Shown in pieces: positions 43,258 through 51,815 of a stretch of 64,000 nucleotides of DNA (the first letter of the stretch is position 1; every line of letters begins with the position of its first letter). The stretch lies in NCBI RefSeq assembly GCF_000515115.1, contig NZ_KI911536.1, positions 320,476 to 384,475 of the forward strand, read 5' to 3'. A program made the position numbers and the translations under genes. The stretch comes from Nocardiopsis sp. CNT312 (GTDB lineage Bacteria > Actinomycetota > Actinomycetes > Streptosporangiales > Streptosporangiaceae). Under the pieces are notes generated by a model. The model searched no databases and was not told the DNA's origin. It saw only the letters and a program-made list of their open reading frames with translations.

Positions 43258-44511
43258 ATGAACGAGACGACCACCTGCGCGATCATCGGCGGCGGGCCCG
43301 CCGGCATGGTGCTGGGCCTGCTGCTGGCCCGCGCCGGCGTGGAGGTCACCGTGCTGGAGAAGCACGCCGACTTCCTGCGTGACTTCCGCGGCGACACCGT
43401 GCACCCCACCACGCTCGACCTGCTGGACGAGCTGGGCCTGGGCGAGAGGTTCGCCGCCCTGCCCCAGAGCAGGATCGAGAGGGTCGCCTTCGACGTCGGG
43501 GGGAGCCAGGTCGTCTTCGGCGACTTCACCCGACTGCGCCGCCGCCTGTCCCACCCCTACATCGCGATGGTCCCCCAGTGGGACCTGCTCAACCTGCTGG
43601 CCGAGGCCGGCCGGGACGAACCCGCCTTCACCCTGCGCATGCGCACCGAGGCCACCTCACTGGTACGCGAGGACGGGCGCGTGTCGGGCGTGCGCTACAC
43701 CGGCCCCGACGGGGAGGGCGAACTGCGTGCCGACCTGACCGTGGCCTGCGACGGCCGCTGGTCGATGGCCCGGCGCACCTCCGGACTGCCCGTGCGCGAG
43801 TTCGGCGTGGACTTCGACGCCTGGTGGTTCAAGGTCCCCGTCGAAGGCTCCGTGCTGCCCTCCCTCACCCCCAGGACCGGGCCGGGCAAGATCATGGTCG
43901 TCATCCCGCGCGAGGGCTACGCCCAGATCGCCTACCTGGGACGCAAGGGCACCGACCCGCAACTGCGCTCGCGCGGTATCGAGGCGTTCCGCCGGGACGT
44001 GGTCGAACTGATCCCCGAACTGGCCGACACCGTCGGCGAGGTCGCCTCCATGGACGACGTCAAGCACCTGGACGTGCGGCTGAACCGGCTGCGCCGCTGG
44101 CACACCGACGGCCTGCTGTGCATCGGCGACGCCGCGCACGCCATGTCACCGATGGGCGGGGTCGGCATCAACCTGGCCGTCCAGGACGCGGTGGCCACCG
44201 CCCGGCTGCTGGCCGACCCCCTGCGCCGCCGACGGGTCACTGTTCGGCGCCTGGCTGCCGTGCGCCGCCGACGGGCACTGCCCACCGTCCTCGTGCAGGC
44301 ACTGCAGAAGATCCTGCACAAGCAGGTGGTGGGCCCCATCCTGGACGGTCGGCGCCCCAGCCCGCCCAAGCCGATGGTGGCCCTGGTCCGGGCCGCCCCC
44401 CGACTCTCGGCGGTGCCCGCCTACGTACTCGGTGTGGGGGTGCGCCCCGAGCGTCCGCCGCGCGGTGCCGTGCGCGACACTGCCGCCGCGCGTACGTCCG
44501 GCCCCCGCTGA
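43258..44511 (+). CDS. FAD-dependent aromatic monooxygenase-like protein
   Basis: The product is 417 residues from ATG 43258. The FAD-binding GxGxxG is CAIIGGGPAGMVLGLLLA (residues 6-23), the DG motif is ADLTVACDGRWSMARR, and the second FAD motif is LCIGDAAHAMSPMGGVGINLA, together marking the PHBH/UbiH class A flavoprotein hydroxylase family. It should use NAD(P)H and O2 to hydroxylate an aromatic or polyketide substrate. Some similar proteins inactivate tetracyclines or rifamycins. Divergent from tetR and probably inducible through it. Confidence 0.9.
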   Translation: MNETTTCAIIGGGPAGMVLGLLLARAGVEVTVLEKHADFLRDFRGDTVHPTTLDLLDELGLGERFAALPQSRIERVAFDVGGSQVVFGDFTRLRRRLSHPYIAMVPQWDLLNLLAEAGRDEPAFTLRMRTEATSLVREDGRVSGVRYTGPDGEGELRADLTVACDGRWSMARRTSGLPVREFGVDFDAWWFKVPVEGSVLPSLTPRTGPGKIMVVIPREGYAQIAYLGRKGTDPQLRSRGIEAFRRDVVELIPELADTVGEVASMDDVKHLDVRLNRLRRWHTDGLLCIGDAAHAMSPMGGVGINLAVQDAVATARLLADPLRRRRVTVRRLAAVRRRRALPTVLVQALQKILHKQVVGPILDGRRPSPPKPMVALVRAAPRLSAVPAYVLGVGVRPERPPRGAVRDTAAARTSGPR

Positions 44512-44557
44512 AGACGCGGCGGCCGGAGCGGTGCCCGTGCCCCCGTAGAGTCCGGGT

Positions 44558-45154
44558 ATGCCGATTCCAACGGACCGGGAGATCCGGGCGCTGCACGCCG
44601 AGCTCGCGCCCACCCGTGCTGCGTTCGACCTCGTCCACACGCACTGCCGGATCGTGTGCCAGATCGCCGAGCGGCTCGTCGAGCTCGGCGGGCTCGACGT
44701 CGACCTGGAGCTGGTGCGGGCCGGAAGCCTGCTCCACGACATCGGCGTGTACCGGCTGATGGACGCCTCGGGGGTGCTCGACGGTGCGCACTACGTGCGC
44801 CACGGTGTGCTCGGCCACGAGGTGCTGTACGCGCGGGGGTTCGGCGAGGCGCTGTGCCGGTTCTGCTCCTGCCACACGGGCGTGGGCATCACCCGCGCCG
44901 ACGTGCGCTCGCAGGGGCTGCCGATCCCCGAGGACGACTACACGGCCGGATCGACCGAGGAGGAGGTGGTGATGTACGCCGACAAGTTCCACAGCAAGAG
45001 CAGCCCGCCGGTATTCGTCTCGGCCGCCTCCTACGCGCGCAGGGTCCGCCGATTCGGCACCGACAAGCAGGCCCGGTTCGAGGCGATGGTCGCCCGCTAC
45101 GGCAAGCCCGACCTGGAGGCGCTCTCGCTCTCCTACGGGCACGCCCTGGTCTGA
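44558..45154 (+). CDS. HD-domain phosphohydrolase
   Basis: The product is 198 residues from ATG 44558. The HD signature is split as in the family: H27-T-H (FDLVHTHCRIVCQIAERL), HD in GSLLHDIGVYRL, HVLRHG-like YVRHGVLGHEVL, and D in VVMYADKFHSKS. This metal-dependent domain hydrolyses phosphoesters; a nucleotide substrate is likely, the exact one unknown. TAGAGT lies 6 bp before the ATG and there is no Shine-Dalgarno sequence, so this may be another leaderless gene. Confidence 0.85.
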   Translation: MPIPTDREIRALHAELAPTRAAFDLVHTHCRIVCQIAERLVELGGLDVDLELVRAGSLLHDIGVYRLMDASGVLDGAHYVRHGVLGHEVLYARGFGEALCRFCSCHTGVGITRADVRSQGLPIPEDDYTAGSTEEEVVMYADKFHSKSSPPVFVSAASYARRVRRFGTDKQARFEAMVARYGKPDLEALSLSYGHALV

Positions 45155-45160
45155 GCGGGC

Positions 45161-45194
45161 GTGCCGTGGCCGCGCGGATGCGCGGCCACGGCAC
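45161..45194. terminator. Strong bidirectional hairpin
   Basis: GTGCCGTGGCCGCGC (45161-45175) and GCGCGGCCACGGCAC (45180-45194) form a perfect 15-bp stem around GGAT between the convergent HD and AraC genes. Confidence 0.8.
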
Positions 45195-45210
45195 CGGCGG
45201 GCCCCGCCCC

Positions 45211-46083
45211 TCACACCCTCTCGACCGGCAGCCACAGCTGGGCCTCGGCACTGGTGCGGTCGGCCGTGTACTCCACCCGCAGCAGGCTGGGCCCTGGCCG
45301 CATCCGATAGGACGGCTGGGAGGGGAACCAGTGGGCGAAGGCGTCGGCCCACAGGCGCTGCAGGGCCTGTGGGAAGGCCCCGGTGGGGCCGGATCGGGGG
45401 AAGACCGCCCACGCTCCGGCCTCCACCTCCAGGCAGTCCATGCCCTCGGGTGCGGGGGCACAGGTGGCCGCCGCGTGGTGGTAGTCCAGTTCGCTGCCCT
45501 CCTCGTAGCCGGGGGCGACGTCGGCGGTGGCGGCCAGGACGCCGCGGGGCTCCTGGTCGGAGAGCCGTTCCACCCGTTCCGTGGTGGCCGGGTCGATGCT
45601 CCGGACGAACGCGTCGATGTCGGGGTTGTCTCCCTCGTGGACGAGTCGGACGCGGGCGCGGGGGCCGACGAGGCGGAAGGCCCCCTTGTCGACGATGCGG
45701 TAGCGCACGGCGGTGCTCCCTTCGATGGTCAGGCGGAACCTCATCTGGGGCTGGGAGGTGAGCACCGCGCCGGTCCGTCGGGCCTGGGCGGGGCCTACGC
45801 CGTGCTGGGCGCGAAAGGCCCGGGCGAAGGCCTCGTGCGAGCCGTAGCCGTAGGACACCGCGATGTCGAGCAGGCCGCGGCGGCCGTCAACCACTTCGTC
45901 TCCGGCCAGGGTGAGCCTGCGCCGGCGCACGTACTCCGACAGCGGCATCCCGGCCAGCGCGGAGAACAGCCGCCGAAGGTGGTACTCGGAGGTGAGCGCG
46001 GTGCGTGCCATCTCCGCCGTGTCCGTCGGAGCCCCTGGGTCGGCCTCGATCTGCTCCAGGGCCCGGTTCAGCCTCTCCAGCAC
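45211..46083 (-). CDS. AraC-type regulator with GyrI-like ligand domain
   Basis: The product is 290 residues. Start is GTG 46083, seven bases after AAGGGAGG. The AraC DNA-binding domain is N-terminal (about 1-105: LRRLFSALAGMPLSEYVRRR, LLDIAVSYGYGSHEAFARAF). A GyrI-like / bacterial-transcription-activator effector-binding domain follows (about 130-290: VRYRIVDKGAFRLVGPRARV, ending LRVEYTADRTSAEAQLWLPV). This is the Rob/BmrR-like arrangement for sensing multidrug or lipophilic ligands. Target genes are not evident nearby. Confidence 0.9.
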   Translation of the reverse strand: MLERLNRALEQIEADPGAPTDTAEMARTALTSEYHLRRLFSALAGMPLSEYVRRRRLTLAGDEVVDGRRGLLDIAVSYGYGSHEAFARAFRAQHGVGPAQARRTGAVLTSQPQMRFRLTIEGSTAVRYRIVDKGAFRLVGPRARVRLVHEGDNPDIDAFVRSIDPATTERVERLSDQEPRGVLAATADVAPGYEEGSELDYHHAAATCAPAPEGMDCLEVEAGAWAVFPRSGPTGAFPQALQRLWADAFAHWFPSQPSYRMRPGPSLLRVEYTADRTSAEAQLWLPVERV

Positions 46084-46282
46084 GGTGTCGCCTCCCTTGT
46101 CCACCACCGACGTTAGGGATACCCGCGCCGAGCGCACCCGATCGTTCGCGACCCGTTCCGGTCGGGGGATCCGGGACCGAGTGATCGTCGCGGGCCTCGG
46201 TCCGCCCAGGTCGGCCCCGATACTCCGGGGGAGCCCGCCCCCGGTCCCGGAGGGCGCACGCGATGCGCGCGACCGTGCCGGG

Positions 46283-47020
46283 CTAAGACCGGGGCCGGGG
46301 TGCGGCGGCCCGGGCCCGGTCCACGATCCGGGTGAGTTCGTCGTGGTGGGCTCCGGGCCAGAACACGCTCCGGCACACCTGGCAGCGCGCGAACGTGTCG
46401 TAGGTAGCGCGGGTGCCGGCGGGGAGCTGTTCGGCGACCTCCTCCTTGGCCGCGGGGGCGAGCGGGCCGTTGCAGTGCACGCACCGGGTCCAGGGCGCCA
46501 GGGGCGGGGCGAAGCGCTCCAGGACGTCGTCGAGCTGTTCGTCGGGGCGGTGGCTGCGGACGTGGGCTCCGGCGCGCAGGGCGCGGCGCAGCAGCAGGCC
46601 TCGGTCGCGGGTGAGCAGGACGCGGTGCTCGGCGTTGGCCTGGGCGAGCAGGGAGGGGTCGTCGCGGTCGTTGTCGTAGGCGGTGTCGATTCCGAGCAGG
46701 CGCAGGCGGCGGGCCAGGGTGCCCAGGTGTACGTCCAGCAGGAAGCGGGGCGGGTGGAATCCGGGCGGGAGCGGCTGGGGGCGCGGTGCGGTGGCCACGT
46801 CGACCCGCTGCCCGAGGCGGGGCCGGTGGGCGGGGGGAAGTCGGTCGCCGTCGGCGTACAGGCCGCCGACCTCGGTCAGGGGCACGCCCAGGGACTGCAC
46901 GAGGTGGCCCAGGGAGGCGGTTCCGTCGTGGTCGGCGCGGACGGTTCCCCCGCGGTGGCGCGGCGGGAGGAAGAACCGCAGTTCGGGTGCGAAGCGCAGA
47001 TCCACGGTGGCCCGTTGCAT
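46283..47020 (-). CDS. Mut7-C RNase domain protein with ubiquitin-like N-domain
   Basis: The product is 245 residues from ATG 47020. An N-terminal beta-grasp (Mut7-C ubiquitin) domain covers about 1-82 (ATVDLRFAPELRFFLPPRHR, GQRVDVATAP). The Mut7-C RNase domain, a PIN-like fold, covers about 90-240: RFLLDVHLGTLARRLRLLGI, DTAYDND and LLTRDRGLLLR give the acidic residues, and the zinc ribbon cysteines are CVHCNGP and CQVCRSVFWP. It is probably a ribonuclease acting on rRNA or tRNA; biology in bacteria is little known. Confidence 0.9.
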   Translation of the reverse strand: MQRATVDLRFAPELRFFLPPRHRGGTVRADHDGTASLGHLVQSLGVPLTEVGGLYADGDRLPPAHRPRLGQRVDVATAPRPQPLPPGFHPPRFLLDVHLGTLARRLRLLGIDTAYDNDRDDPSLLAQANAEHRVLLTRDRGLLLRRALRAGAHVRSHRPDEQLDDVLERFAPPLAPWTRCVHCNGPLAPAAKEEVAEQLPAGTRATYDTFARCQVCRSVFWPGAHHDELTRIVDRARAAAPRPRS

Positions 47021-47074
47021 TGGTCCAGGATGGCACGGACCGGCGAAGGCCCGGCCATGGGTTGACCAGGCCGA

Positions 47075-47614
47075 TCAGTCGGCGGCCGTGACGGCCGGCA
47101 GGCCGTCGATACTGGCGGGGCTGGGAACCCCGCCCCCGTTGCGCTCCTGGAGGCGGTCCAGCAGGTCGCGGTCCCCTTGCGGTTCCATCAGGGGGACGGC
47201 GAACCCGCACGAGTCGGAGATGCGCTCCACGTCGACCACGATGATCGAGCGCTGCCCGGCCGTGCGCTCCTTGGGAAAGTGCGGGCGCAGGTCGGCGAAC
47301 TCGGGGTCCGAGGCGAGCACGGTGCGTCCGCGCCCGTGCAGGCGCACGATCTTGGGCGGCCCGTCGAAGGCGCAGAACATGAGCACGATGCGGCCGTTCT
47401 CCCGCAGGTGGGCGATGGTCTCCACCCCCGATCCGCTGTAGTCGAGGTAGGCCGCCCGGCGCTCACCGAGGACCGCGAAGGTCCCGTTCATGCCCTTGGG
47501 GGAGACGTTGACGTGCCCGTCGGCGTCCAGCGGTGCGGTGCCCACGAAGAACACCGGCTGGTCGAGGAGGAAGCGCGCGAGCCGGTCGTCGATGGCCTCG
47601 TAGATCTTTCCCAT
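47075..47614 (-). CDS. Pyridoxamine-5'-phosphate-oxidase-fold protein
   Basis: The product is 179 residues from ATG 47614. The split-barrel flavin fold begins at ARFLLDQPVFFVGTAPLD and continues with VNVSPKGMNGTFAVLGERRA and RIVLMFCAFDGPPKIVRLHG, the classic strand order. It resembles the PPOX/F420-binding oxidoreductases that use FMN or F420 in reduction of quinone-like substrates. The cofactor cannot be decided by eye. Downstream is an unrelated RNase gene with 54 bp between. Confidence 0.87.
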   Translation of the reverse strand: MGKIYEAIDDRLARFLLDQPVFFVGTAPLDADGHVNVSPKGMNGTFAVLGERRAAYLDYSGSGVETIAHLRENGRIVLMFCAFDGPPKIVRLHGRGRTVLASDPEFADLRPHFPKERTAGQRSIIVVDVERISDSCGFAVPLMEPQGDRDLLDRLQERNGGGVPSPASIDGLPAVTAAD

Positions 47615-47671
47615 GGCAGACCAGTGTTCCAGAGGCCCGCACGGGTGATCGACACAGGTCGGCTTCGGTGC

Positions 47672-48214
47672 CTACACCCGGCGCAGGGGGAGGTGCGGGC
47701 CCCGGGGCGGGTGCACGCCGACGGCCGCACCGGGCGCGACGGTACCGCCGGTGAGCACGATCCCCATCACTCCCGCCAGGTAGGCGGTGGATCCGTCGCC
47801 GCCGCGGCGGACCATCTGCCTGAGCAGGCCGGGGGAGAAGCCGTCGATCTGACGGCAGGGATTGCGCAGGCCGGTGATCTCGACGCGGGCCTCGTCCCCC
47901 AGGTGCAGGACGGTCCCGGCGGCCAGGCCCAGCAGGTCGATCCCGCGGGTGGTGATGTTCTCCCCCATCTGTCCGGGGGCGACGTCGAACCCGGCGCCCG
48001 CGACCGCGTCCAGGAGTTCGGCGTGGATGAGGTGGACCTGGCGCAGGTTGGGCTGTGAGGGGTCCCTGGCCACACGGGAGCGGTGCTGGACGGTGGCACC
48101 CATGTGGGCGTCGCCCTCCACCCCCAGCCCGGCGAGCAGCCGGACGCGGGCAAGGACCGGCTTGCTGAAGGTGTGGGCGGGGCCGGCGCTGACGGAGACG
48201 ACTCTGGCGGCCAT
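47672..48214 (-). CDS. MOSC-domain protein
   Basis: The product is 180 residues from ATG 48214. The MOSC fold is marked by GVEGDAHMGATVQHRSRVAR, the loop GQMGENITTRGIDLLGL and the conserved cysteine in ITGLRNPCRQIDGF, which binds sulfur or the molybdenum cofactor. YiiM-type proteins of this kind reduce N-hydroxylated compounds such as 6-hydroxylaminopurine. No molybdenum-cofactor gene is in the window. Confidence 0.9.
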   Translation of the reverse strand: MAARVVSVSAGPAHTFSKPVLARVRLLAGLGVEGDAHMGATVQHRSRVARDPSQPNLRQVHLIHAELLDAVAGAGFDVAPGQMGENITTRGIDLLGLAAGTVLHLGDEARVEITGLRNPCRQIDGFSPGLLRQMVRRGGDGSTAYLAGVMGIVLTGGTVAPGAAVGVHPPRGPHLPLRRV

Positions 48215-48317
48215 GGCGCTCTCTTCCTGTCTTGAGCGGTACGGGCGGGGTACCCGCTTGATGCGGGACGGGCGAAACCGCCCACACGCACGGCCCTGTT
48301 CCGATAACTTCGCGTGC

Positions 48318-49217
48318 ATGGCTGTTTCCGCTGAGCACGAGGTCCGGGTGCGGCTCTTCCAGGAGTGCCCCGAACTGGCTCCCCGTCTGCTGTCCGAACA
48401 CCTGGGTGTGGAGGTCCCCGCATACGACCAGGCGGTCCTGCAGTGCGCCGACCTGGGTGAGGCCGTGCCCGTGGAGCGCAGAGCCGACGTGGTCGTCGCA
48501 CTGCTCGACAGTGCTGTCAACGTGGTGCTGGAGGACCACGGGCACACGCGGATGGTGATCGTCGTCGAGGTGCAGAACGAGTACCGCGAGTACAAGTTCC
48601 GCAGGTGGGCGCACTATGCGGGCTCGGTGGCCGATGTCCACGAGTGCGAGGCCGCGGTCCTGGCCGTGTGCCCGAAGCAGTCGACTGCGGACCGCTTCGA
48701 CGCGGACTTCCGGGTGGGCCCGCGGCACCTGTTCCGCCCCCTCGTCCTGGGCCCGGACCGCCTGAGCGCCTTCACCGACCCGCGCGAGGTGGCCCGGTCG
48801 CCCCTGCTGGCGATCCTGGGTGCGACGGCGGACTCGCAGGCCCCAGGGGCCCTCAAAGCGCTCCTGGAGGGCTTCGCCTGCCTCGATGAGGCGACCGCCG
48901 CCGACTACACTCAATACACGCTGACGCTGCTGGACGAGGACTCCCGTCGCAGGGTGGAGGAGATCATGGCGACCGACACGTACAGGTACTCGAGCGCGTT
49001 CACCGAACGCTACGTCCAGCAGGGTGTCCAGCAGGGTGTCCAGCAGGGTCTGCTGGAGGGCGAGGCCCGAGTCCTGCTCAAGGTCTTGGACCGCCGCGGC
49101 GTCGTCCTGTCCGAGGAGGACCGCCGGCGCATCCGCGAGTGCGCCGACGCCGACCAGATGGACCGGTGGACGGACCGCGCCCTGACCGCCGCCGACGCCC
49201 GGGAACTGTTCGCCTGA
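48318..49217 (+). CDS. Rpn-like putative PD-(D/E)XK nuclease
   Basis: The product is 299 residues from ATG 48318. The N-terminal half has ERRADVVVALLDS then TRMVIVVEVQNEYREYKFRR, a D-x(n)-E-x-Q layout typical of the PD-(D/E)XK domain in Rpn (recombination-promoting nuclease, YhgA) proteins, followed by WAHYAGSVADVHECEAAVL. The C-terminal half is helical (LLILGATADS region, RRRVEEIMATDTY). A 12-bp unit GTCCAGCAGGGT is repeated three times at 49014-49049, coding V-Q-Q-G three times; the ending LLKVLDRRGVVLSEEDRRRI resembles DUF4351. Such families vary in length rapidly and are often tied to mobile DNA. Enzymatic activity is untested. Confidence 0.65.
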   Translation: MAVSAEHEVRVRLFQECPELAPRLLSEHLGVEVPAYDQAVLQCADLGEAVPVERRADVVVALLDSAVNVVLEDHGHTRMVIVVEVQNEYREYKFRRWAHYAGSVADVHECEAAVLAVCPKQSTADRFDADFRVGPRHLFRPLVLGPDRLSAFTDPREVARSPLLAILGATADSQAPGALKALLEGFACLDEATAADYTQYTLTLLDEDSRRRVEEIMATDTYRYSSAFTERYVQQGVQQGVQQGLLEGEARVLLKVLDRRGVVLSEEDRRRIRECADADQMDRWTDRALTAADARELFA

Positions 49218-49222
49218 GCGCC

Positions 49223-49837
49223 TCAGATCTGCAGCTCGTCCGGGAAGCCGGTCCAGCGCAGGTCGGGGTCCAGGTGGGAGACCTCGTTGTAGGTCAGCAC
49301 GGTGGGGAAGCGGCGGGGGCTGTAGCGGATGACGGTCAGCGCCGCGTTCGCCGGCGCCAGGTCCACCCACTTCCAGGAGGGGGTGCCCAGCGCCAGGCTG
49401 GCCACCCACGCCACCAGGTAGGCGTGGGTGATGACCACGTCGTGGGTGTCGGTGTCGTCGGTGGGGCCGGTGAACCGGTCCAGTGCCCGGCGGGCCAGGT
49501 CGGGTCCGGCGTCGAGTTCGGAGGCGGGGCGTCCCTCGAGGAAGGCCAGCACCCGGTCGGCGTACTCGTCGGGCAGCTCGGCTCGGGTAGGCACGTGGGG
49601 GACGTAGTCGCCGGCCTCGGGCACGGACTGCGACAGCACGCCGGGCAGGTGTTCGGCGACCGTGCGCGCGGTCTGGGAGGCGCGGGGCAGGGGGCCGTGG
49701 TGGAGCGTGTCGGGTTTGAGTGCGCGCAGGCGCCGCCCCAACTGCTCGGCCTGGCTCCAACCCTCGGGGGTCAGGTCGCCGGTCTCGGGGTCGGCGTGCG
49801 CGTGTCGGGCAAGGTAGAGGTACCGGGTCGCTGGCAC
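49223..49837 (-). CDS. Histidine phosphatase family protein
   Basis: The product is 204 residues from GTG 49837. The catalytic motif at 11-16 is RHAHAD rather than the commoner RHG; His12 is the phospho-acceptor. LTPEGWSQAEQLGRRLRAL and HGPLPRASQTARTVAEHL hold the second arginine, VVITHAYLVAWV the second active-site histidine. Substrate may be a sugar or nucleotide phosphate, or phosphoprotein; unknown. Confidence 0.88.
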   Translation of the reverse strand: MPATRYLYLARHAHADPETGDLTPEGWSQAEQLGRRLRALKPDTLHHGPLPRASQTARTVAEHLPGVLSQSVPEAGDYVPHVPTRAELPDEYADRVLAFLEGRPASELDAGPDLARRALDRFTGPTDDTDTHDVVITHAYLVAWVASLALGTPSWKWVDLAPANAALTVIRYSPRRFPTVLTYNEVSHLDPDLRWTGFPDELQI

Positions 49838-49903
49838 GGGGCTCCTTGGAAGACGGGGTCCCCAGGAGGGTACCGGTCAGGGACGGACCGTAGGCGGGAA
49901 AGG

Positions 49904-49934
49904 GGTGTGTGCGGGGGGTGCCCCCGCACACACC
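49904..49934 (-). terminator. Hairpin after NSS transporter operon
   Basis: GGTGTGTGCGGGGG (49904-49917) and CCCCCGCACACACC (49921-49934) form a 14-bp perfect stem with a three-base loop, just past the stop of the small subunit gene. Confidence 0.8.
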
Positions 49935-49941
49935 TTGCGCC

Positions 49942-50058
49942 TTAGTCCCGGTGCTCGGGCTCCTCGGGGTTGCGGTGCAGGTTGAGCACGGCCGCGAGCA
50001 GGCCGCCCCAGACCAGGACGATGGCGACGGCCATCATGATGATGGCGCTGGTGGACAT
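49942..50058 (-). CDS. MetS-like small subunit of NSS amino-acid importer
   Basis: The product is 38 residues: MSTSAIIMMAVAIVLVWGGL, then a short helix end and HRNPEEPEHRD. One transmembrane helix and a charged cytoplasmic tail are as in MetS, the small subunit required by MetP of Corynebacterium glutamicum for methionine/alanine uptake. Its ATG overlaps the TGA of the transporter gene (TGATG), so translation is coupled. Such short genes are often missed. Confidence 0.85.
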   Translation of the reverse strand: MSTSAIIMMAVAIVLVWGGLLAAVLNLHRNPEEPEHRD

Positions 50059-51599
50059 CACCGCTCCCCTTCCGTGCCGTGCGAGGCGGCCTCAAAGTCC
50101 CGGGCCGCGAGTGCGTCGGCGGTCCGCCAGGGCACGAGCGAGACGACCACGCCGAAGACGATCGCCCCGAGGGCTACGCCCCAGCCCGCGGCGAGCAGGA
50201 AGCCGGTGGGGTAGTCGCCGTAGTTCTGGGCCAGTTCGGCGCGCAGGCTGTCCCACATCATCAGGCCCAGCAGCACCGGTGTGAGCGCACCCAGGGTCAG
50301 GCGCCACCACAGGCCCAGCTTGACCGAGGACACGGCGTCGACGTGGCGCTGGAGCATCGGCAGCCTGCGGGCGATCCAGGACACGGCCACGATCAGCACG
50401 AGCGCGGCCAGGGCGATGCCGTACTGGTTGATGAAGTGGTCGAACACGTCGAGGAAGAACAGGCCCCCGTGGGTGGGAAACAGCAGGATCGAGGCGAGCG
50501 CGGTGGCGCCGCCCACCAGCAGGACGGTGGGGACGCGGCCCAGTCCGGTGCGGTCGTGCACGGCCGAGACGATGACCTGCACGATGCTGATGAGTGAGCT
50601 GAGCCCGGCGACCACCAGTGAGGCGAAGAACAGTACGCCGAACAGGTCGGCGCCCACGGGCAGGCTGGAGATGATCTGGGGGAAGGCGACGAAGGCCAGC
50701 CCCAGCCCGGAGGTGGCGACCTCGTCCACGGCGGCGCCGGTCCTGGTGGCCATGAAGCCCAGCGCGGCGAACACACCGATGCCGGCCAGGATCTCGAAGG
50801 AGCTGTTGGCGAACCCGGCGACCAGGCCGGATCCGGTCAGGTCGGTCCTGGGGCGCAGGTAGGAGGCGTAGGTGACCATGATCCCGAAGCCCACGGACAG
50901 GGAGAAGAAGATCTGTCCGTAGGCGGCGATCCACACGCCGCCGTCGGCCATGGCACCCCAGTCGGGGGTGAACAGCGCGTCCAGGCCCGTGGCGGCACCG
51001 TCGAGGGTGAGGGCCTGGATGACCATGATGAGGAACAGGGCGACCAGCAGCGGGATGAAGACCCGGTTGGCCTTCTCCACGCCGTTGCGGATGCCCAGTG
51101 CCAGGACGCCCAGCACGAGGGCCCACACCGCGATCAGGGGCCAGGCCACCCCCGAGACGTAGCCGGAGACCATACCGGGGGCGTCGCCGATCCGGAGGAA
51201 GTCGACGAAGAAGAAGGCGTCGGGGTCCTCGCCCCACCGCTGCCCCACAGAGAAGAAGGTGTAGCGGATGGCCCAGGCGATGATCACGGCGTAGTAGACC
51301 GCGATCACGAAGCAGATCGCCACCTGCCACCAGCCGATCGCCTCGGCCGGGCGCCACAGCCGCCGGTAGGCCAGCGGCGGCGAGGAGCGGAACCGGTGCC
51401 CGACGGCGTACTCCAGGATCAGCAGGGGGATTCCGGCGGTGAGCAGGGCGACGAGGTAGGGCACCAGGAAGGCGCCGCCCCCGTTGTCGTAGGCGATGTA
51501 GGGGAAGCGCCAGATGTTGCCCAGTCCGACGGCGGACCCGATGGCCGCCATCAGGAAGCCCGCGCGCGTCCCCCACTGCTCGCGCGTGTGTCGGACCAT
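50058..51599 (-). CDS. NSS-family Na+-dependent amino-acid transporter (MetP-like)
   Basis: The product is 513 residues from ATG 51599, behind GGGAGG (an ATG at 51620 is possible). It has 11-12 transmembrane segments. The LeuT-fold helix 1 is seen in GFLMAAIGSAVGLGNIWRFP with YIAYDNGGGAFLVPYLVALL. The extended length and the coupled small subunit point to the MetPS type that imports methionine, alanine or related amino acids with Na+. Other NSS substrates cannot be excluded. The operon is transporter then small subunit, then terminator. Confidence 0.92.
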   Translation of the reverse strand: MVRHTREQWGTRAGFLMAAIGSAVGLGNIWRFPYIAYDNGGGAFLVPYLVALLTAGIPLLILEYAVGHRFRSSPPLAYRRLWRPAEAIGWWQVAICFVIAVYYAVIIAWAIRYTFFSVGQRWGEDPDAFFFVDFLRIGDAPGMVSGYVSGVAWPLIAVWALVLGVLALGIRNGVEKANRVFIPLLVALFLIMVIQALTLDGAATGLDALFTPDWGAMADGGVWIAAYGQIFFSLSVGFGIMVTYASYLRPRTDLTGSGLVAGFANSSFEILAGIGVFAALGFMATRTGAAVDEVATSGLGLAFVAFPQIISSLPVGADLFGVLFFASLVVAGLSSLISIVQVIVSAVHDRTGLGRVPTVLLVGGATALASILLFPTHGGLFFLDVFDHFINQYGIALAALVLIVAVSWIARRLPMLQRHVDAVSSVKLGLWWRLTLGALTPVLLGLMMWDSLRAELAQNYGDYPTGFLLAAGWGVALGAIVFGVVVSLVPWRTADALAARDFEAASHGTEGER

Positions 51600-51815
51600 G
51601 TTCAGGCCTCCCGAATCCATCCCGTCGTTCGCAAATCGAACGCTAGCAGGGTGTGGACACAGGAGCGCGGATCAGGGGATCCACTCGCCTTTATGTCTCG
51701 GATCTTCGGGTTTTTATAGGCGTTTTGTCGAGGATCACCGTCGGCGACACGCGGGACGAGGCGGGCATGGGAGACGTCTTTGGTCGATCCGGGCGGCGCG
51801 CGTGGCGTGCGTGGC

